This document shows positions 1-9,362 of a DNA stretch of 29,650 nucleotides, in pieces (the stretch's first letter is position 1; each line of letters starts with the position of its first letter). A model generated the notes under the pieces. That model ran no database searches. It was not told where the DNA came from and saw only the letters and a program-made list of their open reading frames with translations. The stretch is from DATMBL01 sp050735975 (GTDB taxonomy: Bacteria; Desulfobacterota; Binatia; UBA9968). The DNA lies in the NCBI GenBank assembly GCA_050735975.1, contig JBOHVS010000306.1, positions 1 to 29,650 on the forward strand, read 5' to 3'. Both the position numbers and the translations under genes were made by a program.

Positions 1-1073
1 TCCGCGACCTTTTTCAGCATGGTGTCCAGCCCGCCGGTCGTCTCGCCTACGGCTACCATCTGGCAAACCATCGGCGGGAAGATTTTGCTTTCTCTCAGCG
101 GTTCGGCGACGGTTTTTCCTTGGCTGATGCTAACACGGCTATCCATGATGGCTTTTTCGACGACTTTATTACCCGCGGTCCTTGCCGTAATCGCCAGACC
201 GTCGAGAATCGGTACCCCCGAGCTGAGAAGCAGGCCCATGTTTTGTGAGAAACGGGCGACGGCAACTTTCCGCAACAAATCTCCCATCACGGGCATCCTC
301 AAGAGCAGCCGGTCGATATTCATTCTTCCCTGCGGTGTCTTATAGTAGGCGCGTATCGCGACAACGACTCCCACGATCGCACCGATGATGTAGATGATAT
401 TGCTACGGAACCAGTTGCTGATGTTGATCGTTATTTGAGTCGGCGCAGGGAGCGCTTTACCCATGCTACCGTACAACTCCGCGAAAACCGGTATGACGAA
501 GACCATGAGGATCGCAACGACAATGACCGCGACCCCAATGATGCTGCAGGGGTAGATCATCGCCCCTTTGACCTTTCTCCTGAGCCGCGCGGCTTTTTCT
601 ACGAAAAGCGCAATCCGGTTGAGGATAGTGTTCAAGATGCCGCCGGTCTCGCCAGCTTCCACCATGTTTACATAGAGATCATCGAAGATTTTGGGATGTT
701 TTTTGAGGGCTTCTGCTAATGTAGTCCCGCCTTCGACATCCTGTTTGATCGTGCGCAGCGCGTTGCGCAATAGTTTACTCCCCGTTTGCTCGCCCAAAAT
801 ATTCAGACACTGGACGATCGGCAATCCTGCATCGATCATGGTGGCGAACTGCCGGGTCAGAACCGCCACCTCCCGAGGCTTGACCTTTTCACCGAAGCCC
901 GGAATCTTGAATTCCTTATCAAACCCCGTTCCCTTCTCGCGGATCCGCGCCGGAATGGGCCGGATTCTCCGATCCCGAAGAACGGCTGAGACGGCTTCCA
1001 GGTTGGCCGCCTCAACTTCGCCTTTGAGCACTCTTCCCTGCGCGGTCTTTCCTTCCCACACAAACGTTGGCAT
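1..1073 (-). CDS. pilC: PilC-type inner-membrane platform protein of the type IV pilus (3' end cut by window edge)
   Basis: Inner-membrane platform protein (GspF/PilC family) that couples the cytoplasmic PilB motor to pilin assembly. Read from an ATG at 1071-1073, the protein begins MPTFVWEGKTAQGRVLKGEV, the usual start of this family. It holds two copies of the T2SSF domain: the first around 'TRQFATMIDAGLPIVQCL' and the second around 'RFSQNMGLLLSSGVPILDGL', each followed by hydrophobic membrane segments. The last visible residues (MVAVGETTGGLDTMLKKVA) match the second-domain signature. About 357 codons are present against a usual length near 400, so roughly 50 C-terminal residues lie beyond the left edge. 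An AGAGAG stretch just upstream could be the ribosome site. It lies 94 bases downstream of pilB on the same strand, so the two are probably co-transcribed. Confidence 0.95.
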   Translation of the reverse strand, partial: MPTFVWEGKTAQGRVLKGEVEAANLEAVSAVLRDRRIRPIPARIREKGTGFDKEFKIPGFGEKVKPREVAVLTRQFATMIDAGLPIVQCLNILGEQTGSKLLRNALRTIKQDVEGGTTLAEALKKHPKIFDDLYVNMVEAGETGGILNTILNRIALFVEKAARLRRKVKGAMIYPCSIIGVAVIVVAILMVFVIPVFAELYGSMGKALPAPTQITINISNWFRSNIIYIIGAIVGVVVAIRAYYKTPQGRMNIDRLLLRMPVMGDLLRKVAVARFSQNMGLLLSSGVPILDGLAITARTAGNKVVEKAIMDSRVSISQGKTVAEPLRESKIFPPMVCQMVAVGETTGGLDTMLKKVA

Positions 1074-1167
1074 AAGCGGCTCTCTTTCCAGCAGCCTCTT
1101 AGTTAGGGCATCCTAAAAAACGGCTGATAGGATAACAAACTTGCTATGGCTACAATGAAGAGCGACA

Positions 1168-2943
1168 TTAGAATCCCATGGAAAAAACCGAACCGAAGCC
1201 TTTATCTGCATCTGTGACACGGATCGTTTCTTCGATCGTCGTCAAACCATCGCGAACTTTCTGCAAAGCGCTCATTCGGAGCGTGCTCAGGCCCAGCTTC
1301 ACGGCCTCGCGCTTGAGCTCTATGGTCGAAGCCCCACGCAAGACCAGTTCCTTCAACGCTTCGTGCATGACCAAGATCTCGTAGATAGCCAGTCGACCCC
1401 GATAACCCGTACCATTACAGTTGGCGCAACCCCGGCCATGCATCGTGGTCAAACCGGCGCTGACCTCGGCCGGATCGACGCCCACATTAATCAACGTAGC
1501 GGCGCTGACCTCAACAGGTTCCTTGCACCCCTCGCAAATCTTTCGCACCAAGCGCTGCGCGGCAATCAGGTTAATGGATGACGTAAGCAGGAACGGCTCG
1601 ATCCCCATATTGATCAAGCGGTCCACCGTGGATGGGGCGTCATTCGTGTGCAGGGTGCTGAGGACTAAATGCCCGGTGAGCGCGGCTTTTACCGCAATCT
1701 GAGCGGTTTCGAGGTCGCGGATCTCTCCGACCATGATGATATCGGGATCTTGGCGCAGGAAGGACCTAAGCGAAGCTGCGAAGGTCAACCCGATCTGCTC
1801 GCGGACTTGCACCTGATTGATCCCCATGAGGTTGTATTCAACGGGATCTTCCGCCGTGGAGATATTCACATCGGGCTTATTGAGCTCCGAAAGAGCGGAG
1901 TACAGAGTCGTCGATTTACCGCTGCCGGTAGGGCCGGTGATAAGGATCATGCCATAGGGCTTGTGAATCGCCTCATGAAAATCCTGCAGGGTCTTAGGAT
2001 CGAACCCGAGTTTCGCCATGTCGAGCTGGAGATTGGATTTATCCAAAAGCCGCATGACCACTTTTTCACCGAACAGAGTCGGCAGCACCGAAACGCGGAT
2101 GTCGAGCTCTCCGCCAACACCCATTTTGAGCTTGATTCGGCCGTCTTGGGTAAGTCGCCGCTCCGCGATATCGAGTCCCGCCATCACCTTTAGCCGGGAG
2201 ACCAGAGGATTCTTAAGCCGCAGCGGCGGGCTCATGATCTCATGCAGCACGCCGTCGACGCGAAACCTGACTCGAAAGACTTTTTCGTACGGCTCAATGT
2301 GAATGTCGCTGGCTCGTCGCTTGGCGGCGTCGGCTAAAATGGCGTTGACCAAGGTAACCACCGGCGCTTCCATGGTGGCTTGCTGGAGCTCCTGGAGGCT
2401 CACGTCATCCTGTTCATGGATGACCTCCATCTCGCCGTCGCCGAATTTCTTAAGAACGTCGTCGTAGCTGACCCCGCCAAAGCGGTGATCGAGTGTCTTC
2501 TTAATAGTCGAGGGCGACGCGATTGCCACGCGCACACCGTAGCCCGTGATGAATTTGACTTCATTGATAGCCACCAGATCCGTAGGATCGGCCATGGCCA
2601 CCGTCAAGTTCGAGCCAAGCAGCTTTAGCGGGATAATTTGATGCTTTTGGACGAGCTGGGGAGGGATAAGAGCGAACACCGCGTCTTCGATGTCGGCTGG
2701 ATTGGGATCGACTTTCTCGATCCCGAACTGCTTGGCGAGGAATTCCGTCAGAGCCACTTCGGTCGTGAATCCGAGGCGCACTAACTCTCTGACTAGGCCC
2801 GAGCCATTATCGCGCTCTTTTTCTTGAGCCTGGGTAAGTTGATCCCGAGAGACAATGCCTCCCCGGACCAGGATTTCTCCGATTCGTGGTTCCATTAGCG
2901 CTTGATGGTCCGAAATTATCTTCGAAAACGGCAAACCTGTCAA
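1168..2943 (-). CDS. pilB: PilB/GspE-family type IV pilus assembly ATPase
   Basis: Hexameric cytoplasmic ATPase that drives pilus extension. The 591-residue reading shows the N-terminal MshEN/T2SSE domain (about 20-165), the ASDIHIEP Asp-box motif near 211-218, Walker A GPTGSGKST near 337-345, Walker B DPDIIMVGEIRD near 399-410, and a tetracysteine zinc site (CEGC near 470, CANC near 506) typical of PilB/GspE and absent from PilT. Length is normal for PilB. The longest reading begins at a TTG. An internal ATG at 2895 (MEPRIGEILVRGGIV) matches the usual family start better, but neither has a convincing Shine-Dalgarno, so the start is open. It is followed directly by pilC; no pilT lies between them. 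Confidence 0.96.
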   Translation of the reverse strand: MTGLPFSKIISDHQALMEPRIGEILVRGGIVSRDQLTQAQEKERDNGSGLVRELVRLGFTTEVALTEFLAKQFGIEKVDPNPADIEDAVFALIPPQLVQKHQIIPLKLLGSNLTVAMADPTDLVAINEVKFITGYGVRVAIASPSTIKKTLDHRFGGVSYDDVLKKFGDGEMEVIHEQDDVSLQELQQATMEAPVVTLVNAILADAAKRRASDIHIEPYEKVFRVRFRVDGVLHEIMSPPLRLKNPLVSRLKVMAGLDIAERRLTQDGRIKLKMGVGGELDIRVSVLPTLFGEKVVMRLLDKSNLQLDMAKLGFDPKTLQDFHEAIHKPYGMILITGPTGSGKSTTLYSALSELNKPDVNISTAEDPVEYNLMGINQVQVREQIGLTFAASLRSFLRQDPDIIMVGEIRDLETAQIAVKAALTGHLVLSTLHTNDAPSTVDRLINMGIEPFLLTSSINLIAAQRLVRKICEGCKEPVEVSAATLINVGVDPAEVSAGLTTMHGRGCANCNGTGYRGRLAIYEILVMHEALKELVLRGASTIELKREAVKLGLSTLRMSALQKVRDGLTTIEETIRVTDADKGFGSVFSMGF

Positions 2944-2985
2944 ACAAAATTGCCGGGAGGAATTGGACGCCTTTAGGCTGCAAGT

Positions 2986-3011
2986 GCTGAAAAAACTAAT
3001 GTTTTTTCAGC
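2986..3011 (-). terminator. Perfect 11-bp hairpin overlapping the ppdK stop codon
   Basis: On the minus strand the arms GCTGAAAAAAC and GTTTTTTCAGC enclose the loop ATTA, and the ppdK TAG starts in the loop. The right arm is U-rich, but no long U-run follows, so it may act as a weak terminator or an mRNA 3'-end stabiliser between ppdK and pilB. The inverted repeat is seen directly; its function is inferred. Confidence 0.45.
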
Positions 3012-5719
3012 AAGACTGCCTGGGCTGCGGCAAGCTTGGCAATGGGAACTCGGAACGGAGAACAACTTACGTAGTCCAGTCCGATATCGTGGCAGAACTT
3101 AACCGACTTGGGGTCGCCCCCATGTTCGCCGCAAATGCCAATTTCCAGGTTTTTGTTATTTTTTCGTCCCTTTGCAACGGCAATGCGCATGAGCGCCCCG
3201 ACGCCATCCTGATCGATGCTGACGAAGGGGTCTTCCGGGAGCAGCCCGTCCATCACGTATGTCGGCAGGAATTTTCCCGCATCATCCCGCGACAAACCGA
3301 GGCACGTCTGTGTCAAGTCATTCGTGCCGAACGAGAAAAATTCCGCTTCCTCCGCGATTTCATCCGCCATCAAACAGGCGCGCGGCAATTCTATCATTGT
3401 CCCGATAAGATACCGGACCTTCGTTGCATATTTTTGCATCGTTTCTTGGGCAACTTGTTCAACGATCTTTCGTTGAGCGAGGAGCTCCTGGCGCGAGCCC
3501 ACAAGCGGAATCATGACCTCCGGGAAAGGATTTTTGCCTTCCCGGCGGAGCTCGCATGCCGCTTCGAAGATCGCTCGCGCCTGCGTTTCGGTGATCTCCG
3601 GATACGAAATCCCTAAGCGACATCCTCGGTGGCCCAGCATCGGATTGAATTCTTGCAGCACCCTGACTTTATTACGGAGCAGTTCGGCAGGTACACCCAT
3701 GACTTCCGCCAATTCGGTGATTTCCTGGTCGGTCTTTGGCAGAAACTCGTGCAGTGGAGGATCCAACGTGCGGATAGTCACCGGGAAACTGCCCATGATT
3801 TGGAGAATCCCCTTGAAGTCTTCCTTTTGCATCGGCAGTAGCTTGGCCAAGGCCCTGCGTCGTCCGGCCTCGTTGTCAGCTAATATCATTTCACGTACCG
3901 CCTGGATCCTGTCACCTTGAAAGAACATGTGTTCTGTCCGGCAAAGACCGATTCCTTCAGCCCCGAAAGCCCGCGCCACTTGGGCCTGGTCCGGCTGATC
4001 CGTATTGGTTCGCACACCCAATTTCCGCGTGGCATCTGCCCATCGCATCAACTTGGCGTACTGGCGGTAGGGTGAAGAATTGTTTGTCTCCCGGTCGCCG
4101 GTGATTAGTATTCGGAGAACCTCCGATGGAAGAGTGCGCATCTCGCCGCGCATCACTTCACCCGTGCTTCCATCCAGCGAGATCCAGTCACCTTCTTTGA
4201 GGGTCGCATTGTCGACGCGCAGTGTGCGCGTTCCGTAATCGATCTGTAATGACTCACAGCCGGCAACGCAGACTTTCCCCATCTGGCGCGCGACAAGCGC
4301 CGCGTGCGATGTCATGCCTCCCCTGGCGGTGAGAATTCCCTCCGCAGCCTCCATGCCCCGGATGTCGTCGGGACTTGTCTCAATGCGACACAAAATGACC
4401 CGCTCGCCATTCTTCTTCCACGTGACGGCGTCCTCGGCATGGAATACGGCTCTTCCGGTGGCCGCACCCGGACCGGCGGGAAGGCCCTTCGCGAGAAACC
4501 GTCCTTCCTTATAAGCTTTTTCTTTGTCTTCGCTGCCGAATATCGGACGCAGTAGCTGGTTCAGATGGTCGGGCTCGATTCGCATCAGTGCTTCTTCCTT
4601 GGTAATGATGCGCTCATCGACCATATCCACCGCGATGCGCACGGCGGCAAACCCTGTGCGCTTCCCGCTCCGGGTCTGTAGCATCCAAAGCTTGTTATCC
4701 TCTATGGTGAATTCAATGTCCTGCATCTCCTTGTAGTGCTTCTCGAGGATTTTGCAGACCTTTCGTAGCCCCGCGTACGGCTTCGGCATGACTTGTTCAA
4801 GCTCAGCGATAGGTCGGGGTGTCCGGATCCCCGCCACCACGTCTTCGCCTTGGGCATTCACCAAAAACTCGCCGTAAAAGCGCCGCTCGCCCGTGGACGG
4901 ATCTCGGGTGAACGCCACGCCCGTAGCGCAGTTCTCTCCCAAGTTGCCGAAAACCATAGCCTGGACGTTGACTGCGGTTCCCCACTCGTGAGGGATATGA
5001 TAGAGCTCCCTATACGCAATCGCGCGGTCATTATTCCAAGACCCAAAGACTGCGCCAATCGCGCCCCACAACTGATCATAGGGATCCTCCGGAAAGGCAA
5101 GTCCCGAACTAGCTTTTACTTCCGCCTTAAACGCAGACACAATTTCCTTCAAATCGTTCGCATCGAGATCGGTGTCGAAGCGCGCGCCGCGCGCCTCCTT
5201 CTTATTTTCCAGAATCTGTTCGAACGGGTCCCGCTCGGAGTTGCCTTTGGACTTCAGTCCCAAAACCACGTCGGCATACATCTGGACGAAACGGCGATAA
5301 CAGTCGTAGGCGAACCGGGCATTGTGAGTGCGCGAAATCAGCCCCTGGACCGTTTTATCGTTCAGACCCAAATTCAAAACCGTATCCATCATGCCGGGCA
5401 TCGATTCGCGCGCGCCGGAGCGAACCGATACGAGCAGGGGGTTTTTTGAATCGCCAAAGCGCCGGCCGACAATTCCCTCAATGCGGCCGAGGGCCTTCAC
5501 CACCTCGGTTTGCAACTGCTTTGAATAACCCCGGCGATGAGTGTAGTAGTAAGTACAAACGGCTGTGGTAATCGTAAAGCCAGGGGGAACCGGAACGCCG
5601 ATGCGCGTCATTTCATGCAGTCCGGCGCCCTTGCCGCCGAGAAGCTCACCTAGCGTCCCGCGGCCTTCCGCTTTGCCGCCGCCGAAGAAGTAAATACTTT
5701 TTTGCCGGTTGCGCATCAT
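2996..5719 (-). CDS. ppdK: Pyruvate, phosphate dikinase
   Basis: Catalyses ATP + Pi + pyruvate = AMP + PPi + phosphoenolpyruvate, linking glycolysis and gluconeogenesis in the cytoplasm. The 907 residues cover the full three-domain enzyme: N-terminal ATP-grasp nucleotide-binding domain (starts SIYFFGGGKAEG; SVRSGARESMPGMMDT near 98-114), the swivelling phosphohistidine domain with GGMTSHAALVARQMGK (His near 472), and the C-terminal PEP/pyruvate barrel ending in GICGEHGG (catalytic Cys near 863). Length is normal for bacterial PPDK. Two ATGs stand at the start (MMRN) behind a GGGAG about nine bases upstream. The gene sits 72 bases downstream of recO on the same strand. Its stop codon lies in the loop of a perfect hairpin (2986-3011). 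Confidence 0.98.
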   Translation of the reverse strand: MMRNRQKSIYFFGGGKAEGRGTLGELLGGKGAGLHEMTRIGVPVPPGFTITTAVCTYYYTHRRGYSKQLQTEVVKALGRIEGIVGRRFGDSKNPLLVSVRSGARESMPGMMDTVLNLGLNDKTVQGLISRTHNARFAYDCYRRFVQMYADVVLGLKSKGNSERDPFEQILENKKEARGARFDTDLDANDLKEIVSAFKAEVKASSGLAFPEDPYDQLWGAIGAVFGSWNNDRAIAYRELYHIPHEWGTAVNVQAMVFGNLGENCATGVAFTRDPSTGERRFYGEFLVNAQGEDVVAGIRTPRPIAELEQVMPKPYAGLRKVCKILEKHYKEMQDIEFTIEDNKLWMLQTRSGKRTGFAAVRIAVDMVDERIITKEEALMRIEPDHLNQLLRPIFGSEDKEKAYKEGRFLAKGLPAGPGAATGRAVFHAEDAVTWKKNGERVILCRIETSPDDIRGMEAAEGILTARGGMTSHAALVARQMGKVCVAGCESLQIDYGTRTLRVDNATLKEGDWISLDGSTGEVMRGEMRTLPSEVLRILITGDRETNNSSPYRQYAKLMRWADATRKLGVRTNTDQPDQAQVARAFGAEGIGLCRTEHMFFQGDRIQAVREMILADNEAGRRRALAKLLPMQKEDFKGILQIMGSFPVTIRTLDPPLHEFLPKTDQEITELAEVMGVPAELLRNKVRVLQEFNPMLGHRGCRLGISYPEITETQARAIFEAACELRREGKNPFPEVMIPLVGSRQELLAQRKIVEQVAQETMQKYATKVRYLIGTMIELPRACLMADEIAEEAEFFSFGTNDLTQTCLGLSRDDAGKFLPTYVMDGLLPEDPFVSIDQDGVGALMRIAVAKGRKNNKNLEIGICGEHGGDPKSVKFCHDIGLDYVSCSPFRVPIAKLAAAQAVLLKKH

Positions 5720-5791
5720 CCGTCTAGACTCCCATCACCGCTGTTAGCATGTAAGCACCACTTTCGCACGGCGTTGACAACAAGACGCCAC

Positions 5792-6586
5792 CTAAAACGA
5801 AGCGAACTGATCGAGAAAAGAGGCCGACTTAATTTCCTTACCCATCTGGAAGCGTACAAAATGCGTCACCACGGATCGGATTTCTCGAACAACGGATGAA
5901 GCAGAAGGACCGCCAGCAACTTCCGGCGTTGGGTCGCTTTGAATCGCAGTTAGAAGACTGAGAGCTTGCGTAGTCAAAGAAAAAAGTTCCTTGCGCAGCC
6001 GCGCGCAGACTGCACAGAGTACGCCGCCATCGCGCGGGCTGAAGTGCCATGCAGTTGCAGCCAATCGCAAGCGATCTACACCGCAGCCCCGGCAGCTGTC
6101 AAACACCGGTTGGTAGCCCGTAAGTTGCAACAGTCTGAGTTCGAACGCGGTGACGAATAGTAACGAAGTCTCTTTCTCCTCCAAGCACAGGAGACCGTCT
6201 CGGAGATGATTGAAAACCGCCCGGTTTTCTTCGCGTTCGCCGATGAGTCCTTCCGTGATTTCAACAAAGTAAGAGGCATATGCGATCTTTTCCAAACTCG
6301 CGACCAGCCTCTTATATCCGCTCTGAAGCTCGCATGTTAGAATAAACGCGAGGCTACTATGGGGTCGATCCTGAAAACGGAGCACGACAAACGAAAACGG
6401 CTCAAAAGAATTGGCGAAGCGTTTGCGCGACCGCTTGGCTCCCTTAGCTATGCCCGTGATCTTCCCGTGGTTTTCCGTCAGCAAGGAAACGATTCGGTCG
6501 GATTCCCCAAAAGGCCAAGTGCGCAGCACAATAGCAGGGCTGAGATGGGTGATACGCATAACTCGCTGACTTTTCGGTCCATGCAT
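5792..6586 (-). CDS. recO: DNA repair protein RecO
   Basis: RecO works with RecR and RecF to load RecA on SSB-coated single strands and can anneal ssDNA. The N-terminal OB fold is visible (ITHLSPAIVLRTWPFGESDRIVSLLT and GITGIAKGAKRSRKRF-like stretches), followed by the helical RecO C-terminal domain with the four-cysteine zinc knuckle CRGC...CAVC (Cys near 165, 168, 191 and 194 from this start). The ATG at 6584-6586 is chosen because AAGGTGG lies four bases upstream. A TTG nine codons earlier (6613) and an ATG nine codons later (6559, MRITHLSP) are also possible. Length, about 264 residues, is normal. It is divergent from grpE and upstream of ppdK. Confidence 0.93.
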   Translation of the reverse strand: MHGPKSQRVMRITHLSPAIVLRTWPFGESDRIVSLLTENHGKITGIAKGAKRSRKRFANSFEPFSFVVLRFQDRPHSSLAFILTCELQSGYKRLVASLEKIAYASYFVEITEGLIGEREENRAVFNHLRDGLLCLEEKETSLLFVTAFELRLLQLTGYQPVFDSCRGCGVDRLRLAATAWHFSPRDGGVLCAVCARLRKELFSLTTQALSLLTAIQSDPTPEVAGGPSASSVVREIRSVVTHFVRFQMGKEIKSASFLDQFASF

Positions 6587-6650
6587 CCTACCACCTTGGG
6601 ATAAATTGCACAAGTATTTAAATTATCGAGAGTTTTTTGATCAGCGAAAC

Positions 6651-6679
6651 TTGACATCGGGGGGAGCCATGATTAAATT
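6651..6679 (+). promoter_or_regulatory. Candidate sigma-70 promoter for grpE
   Basis: A perfect -35 TTGACA (6651-6656) is followed after 17 bases by TAAATT (6674-6679, 4 of 6 consensus bases). Transcription would start near 6686, leaving a leader of about 28 bases with AAGGAG (6696-6701) before the ATG at 6714. It has neither a CIRCE operator nor a sigma-32-like element. Confidence 0.4.
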
Positions 6680-6713
6680 TCGAGATATCCGATTTAAGGA
6701 GCAAGTTGCGCAG

Positions 6714-7334
6714 ATGGCTGACGAAAACAAAAAGACCAACGACCAACCGGAGGCTACTGAGGCCGATTTAGAGAATCGCGAGAGTAGCGCGGCGGGCGAA
6801 ATAACCGAACTGGCGCAAGTTCGCGAACAAGTGGAGCTCAAAGAAAAAGAGGCCCAGGCAAATTATGATCGCTACTTACGCCAAGTCGCAGAGCTTGAAA
6901 ACTTTAAGAAGAGAACGGCGCGCGAAAAGGAGGAGACGATCCGCTTCGCTAATGAGTCGCTCATACGAGACATGTTGCCAATTGTCGATAACCTGGAACG
7001 AGCCATGGCGCACGCCCAGGGAGGAGGCAACGGGAAGCCGCTAGTGGAAGGCGTAGAGATGGTGCTGAAAGGGCTCATCGACGTGCTCGGCAAGCATGGG
7101 TTGGTGCCCGTGCCGGCGATCGGGCAGCCGTTTGATCCGGCACGTCATGAGGCGATGGCCCAAGTGGAAACGGCTTCTCAAGCGCCCAATACCGTGGTCG
7201 AGGAATATCACAAAGGCTACCTCCTGTTCGATCGACTCCTTCGGCCGGCGTTGGTAAGCGTCGCTAAGGCTCCGGAAGGTAACGAGAAAAAAAACGGCGG
7301 CACGGAGGTTGAAAAGCCCCCTTCCAGTGATTAA
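6714..7334 (+). CDS. grpE: GrpE nucleotide-exchange factor of DnaK
   Basis: Homodimeric co-chaperone that releases ADP from DnaK. An acidic, disordered N-terminus leads into a long coiled coil (about EITELAQVREQVELKEKEAQ onward), then the signature YLRQVAELENFKKRTAREKEE and the C-terminal beta domain (GQPFDPARHEAM, VVEEYHKGYLLFDRLLRPALV). I start it at MADENKK because that ATG lies behind AAGGAG and downstream of a good promoter, giving 206 residues, close to the usual length. The frame stays open upstream to an ATG at 6669 and a further one at 6606, but 6669 falls inside the -35/-10 region. First gene of grpE-dnaK-dnaJ-lon; no hrcA precedes it. Confidence 0.94.
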   Translation: MADENKKTNDQPEATEADLENRESSAAGEITELAQVREQVELKEKEAQANYDRYLRQVAELENFKKRTAREKEETIRFANESLIRDMLPIVDNLERAMAHAQGGGNGKPLVEGVEMVLKGLIDVLGKHGLVPVPAIGQPFDPARHEAMAQVETASQAPNTVVEEYHKGYLLFDRLLRPALVSVAKAPEGNEKKNGGTEVEKPPSSD

Positions 7335-7401
7335 ATAACTGCCGATTTGCTTGGATTTTGCTCTCGTAGCCTGCGCATAGAATAAGTGAGGAGTAAAACA
7401 A

Positions 7402-9321
7402 ATGGCTAAAGTTATAGGAATTGACCTTGGAACAACCAACTCCTGTGTTGCTATCATGGACGCCGGAGATCCTAATGTTCTCGCCAACTCGGAAGGAAGC
7501 CGCACGACACCCTCGGTGGTTGCCTTTACAGATAGTGGCGAGAGGTTGGTGGGACAAATCGCCCGGCGGCAAGCGATCACCAACCCGGAAAACACAATTT
7601 TTGCCGTTAAACGTTTGATCGGTCGCCGCTATGACGATCCGTTGGTACAGAAAGCGATGAAGGTACTGCCGTACAAGGTCGTTCGCAACGATAACGGCGA
7701 TGCCTGGGTGGAGATCAGAGGCAAGCAGTACAGCCCGGCGGAGATTTCGGCTTTTATTCTCCAGAAGATGAAGCAGACCGCCGAAGATTTTCTGGGCGAG
7801 AAGGTGACCGAGGCGGTGGTGACTGTGCCGGCTTACTTCAATGACAGCCAAAGGCAAGCCACTAAGGACGCGGGCCGCATTTCGGGTTTAAATGTTCTTC
7901 GGATTATCAACGAACCGACGGCTGCGTCTCTGGCTTACGGGCTCGACAAAAAGAAAGATGAGAAGATCGCCGTCTTTGATCTTGGCGGGGGTACCTTCGA
8001 CATTTCCATTCTGGAACTGGGCGATGGTGTTTTTGAGGTGAAAGCGACTAACGGAGACACTTTTCTTGGCGGCGAGGACTTCGACCAGAGAATTATCGAC
8101 TACCTGGCGGATGAATTTAAAAAGGATCAGGGCATCGACTTGCGCAAGGATCGCATGGCGTTGCAACGTCTCAAAGAAGCCGCTGAAAAAGCCAAATGCG
8201 AGCTTTCCTCATCGATGGAGACGGATATCAATCTGCCGTTTATCACCGCAGATCAGCAGGGGCCGAAACACCTTAACTTGAAACTCACTCGGTCCAAGCT
8301 GGAAGCTCTCTGCGCGGACCTGATCGATCGAACAGAAGGGCCCTGCCGGCAGGCTCTTAAGGACGCCGGGCTCAGCGCCAGCGATATTAACGAAGTTATC
8401 CTGGTCGGCGGAATGACTCGCATGCCTGCGGTGCAGGAACGGGTCAAAAGGATATTCGCTAAGGATCCTCATAAGGGGGTGAACCCCGACGAAGTCGTTG
8501 CCGTTGGCGCTGCTATTCAAGCGGCCGTTTTGAAGGGCGACGTTAAGGACGTGCTGCTCTTGGACGTGACACCGCTCTCGCTCGGCATCGAGACTCTTGG
8601 CGGTGTCTTTACCAAACTGATCGATCGCAATACCACGATACCGACCCGGAAGAGCCAGATTTTCTCGACTGCGCAAGACAACCAGACAGCTGTTTCTATT
8701 CGGGTCTTTCAAGGCGAGCGGGAGATGGCCGCGAACAACAAACTTTTGGGGCAGTTTGATCTCGTTGGAATTCCAACCGCGCCACGAGGGGTGCCGCAAA
8801 TCGAGGTGACGTTCGACATCGATGCTAACGGCATCGTCCACGTATCGGCCAAAGATCTGGGTACCGGTAAGGAGCAATCGATTAAAATTACGGCTTCAAG
8901 CGGTCTCAACGAAGATGAGATCAAACAGATGGTCAAAGACGCCGAGGCTCACGCTGCGGAAGACAAAAAACGAAAGGAAACGGTCGAAGCGCGCAATCAT
9001 CTGGATTCGCTCGTATATTCGACGGAAAAATCGCTCAAAGACTACAGCGGAGATCTTGATCCTGCAGTGCGAGAGAACATCGAGGCCGCGCTTGAGAAAG
9101 CCAAGGCGGCGCTGGAAGGACAGGACGCGCAGGCAATGCGCGCCGCAGCGGAGGATCTCAGCCAGTCTTCCCATAAGTTGGCCGAGGCGATGTACGCTAA
9201 GGCCTCGCAGCAACAAACGGCGGAGAACGCCTCGGGCGACGCGCAGGGCGAGGCCGGCAAAGACGGCCAAAAGAAAAAGGACGACGTCGTCGACGCAGAC
9301 TTCCAGGAAGTCAAGGATTAA
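7402..9321 (+). CDS. dnaK: Molecular chaperone DnaK (Hsp70)
   Basis: ATP-driven chaperone. The 639 residues show the actin-like ATPase domain (MAKVIGIDLGTTNSCVAIMD at the start; IINEPTAASLAYGLDKKK; VFDLGGGTFDISIL; VILVGGMTRMPAVQ), the DVTPLSLGIETLGG linker and substrate-binding domain start, and the helical lid ending in the conserved DVVDADFQEV tail. Length is standard. The ATG is preceded by GTGAGGAG. It lies 67 bases after grpE, with no obvious terminator between, so the two are likely one transcript; a hairpin follows before dnaJ. Confidence 0.99.
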   Translation: MAKVIGIDLGTTNSCVAIMDAGDPNVLANSEGSRTTPSVVAFTDSGERLVGQIARRQAITNPENTIFAVKRLIGRRYDDPLVQKAMKVLPYKVVRNDNGDAWVEIRGKQYSPAEISAFILQKMKQTAEDFLGEKVTEAVVTVPAYFNDSQRQATKDAGRISGLNVLRIINEPTAASLAYGLDKKKDEKIAVFDLGGGTFDISILELGDGVFEVKATNGDTFLGGEDFDQRIIDYLADEFKKDQGIDLRKDRMALQRLKEAAEKAKCELSSSMETDINLPFITADQQGPKHLNLKLTRSKLEALCADLIDRTEGPCRQALKDAGLSASDINEVILVGGMTRMPAVQERVKRIFAKDPHKGVNPDEVVAVGAAIQAAVLKGDVKDVLLLDVTPLSLGIETLGGVFTKLIDRNTTIPTRKSQIFSTAQDNQTAVSIRVFQGEREMAANNKLLGQFDLVGIPTAPRGVPQIEVTFDIDANGIVHVSAKDLGTGKEQSIKITASSGLNEDEIKQMVKDAEAHAAEDKKRKETVEARNHLDSLVYSTEKSLKDYSGDLDPAVRENIEAALEKAKAALEGQDAQAMRAAAEDLSQSSHKLAEAMYAKASQQQTAENASGDAQGEAGKDGQKKKDDVVDADFQEVKD

Positions 9322-9362
9322 AGGATCGCTTGCGCCGAGCGCTAAGTTTTTGTTTACTAATG

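Noticed and set aside
435..719. Plus-strand frames running antisense to pilC, pilB and ppdK
   Set aside because: They mirror genes with full domain sets on the minus strand and give low-complexity Arg/His-rich peptides with no family features.
6587..7401. CIRCE operator or sigma-32 promoter before grpE or dnaK
   Set aside because: I found neither TTAGCACTC-N9-GAGTGCTAA nor a CTTGAAA/CCCCAT pair with proper spacing.
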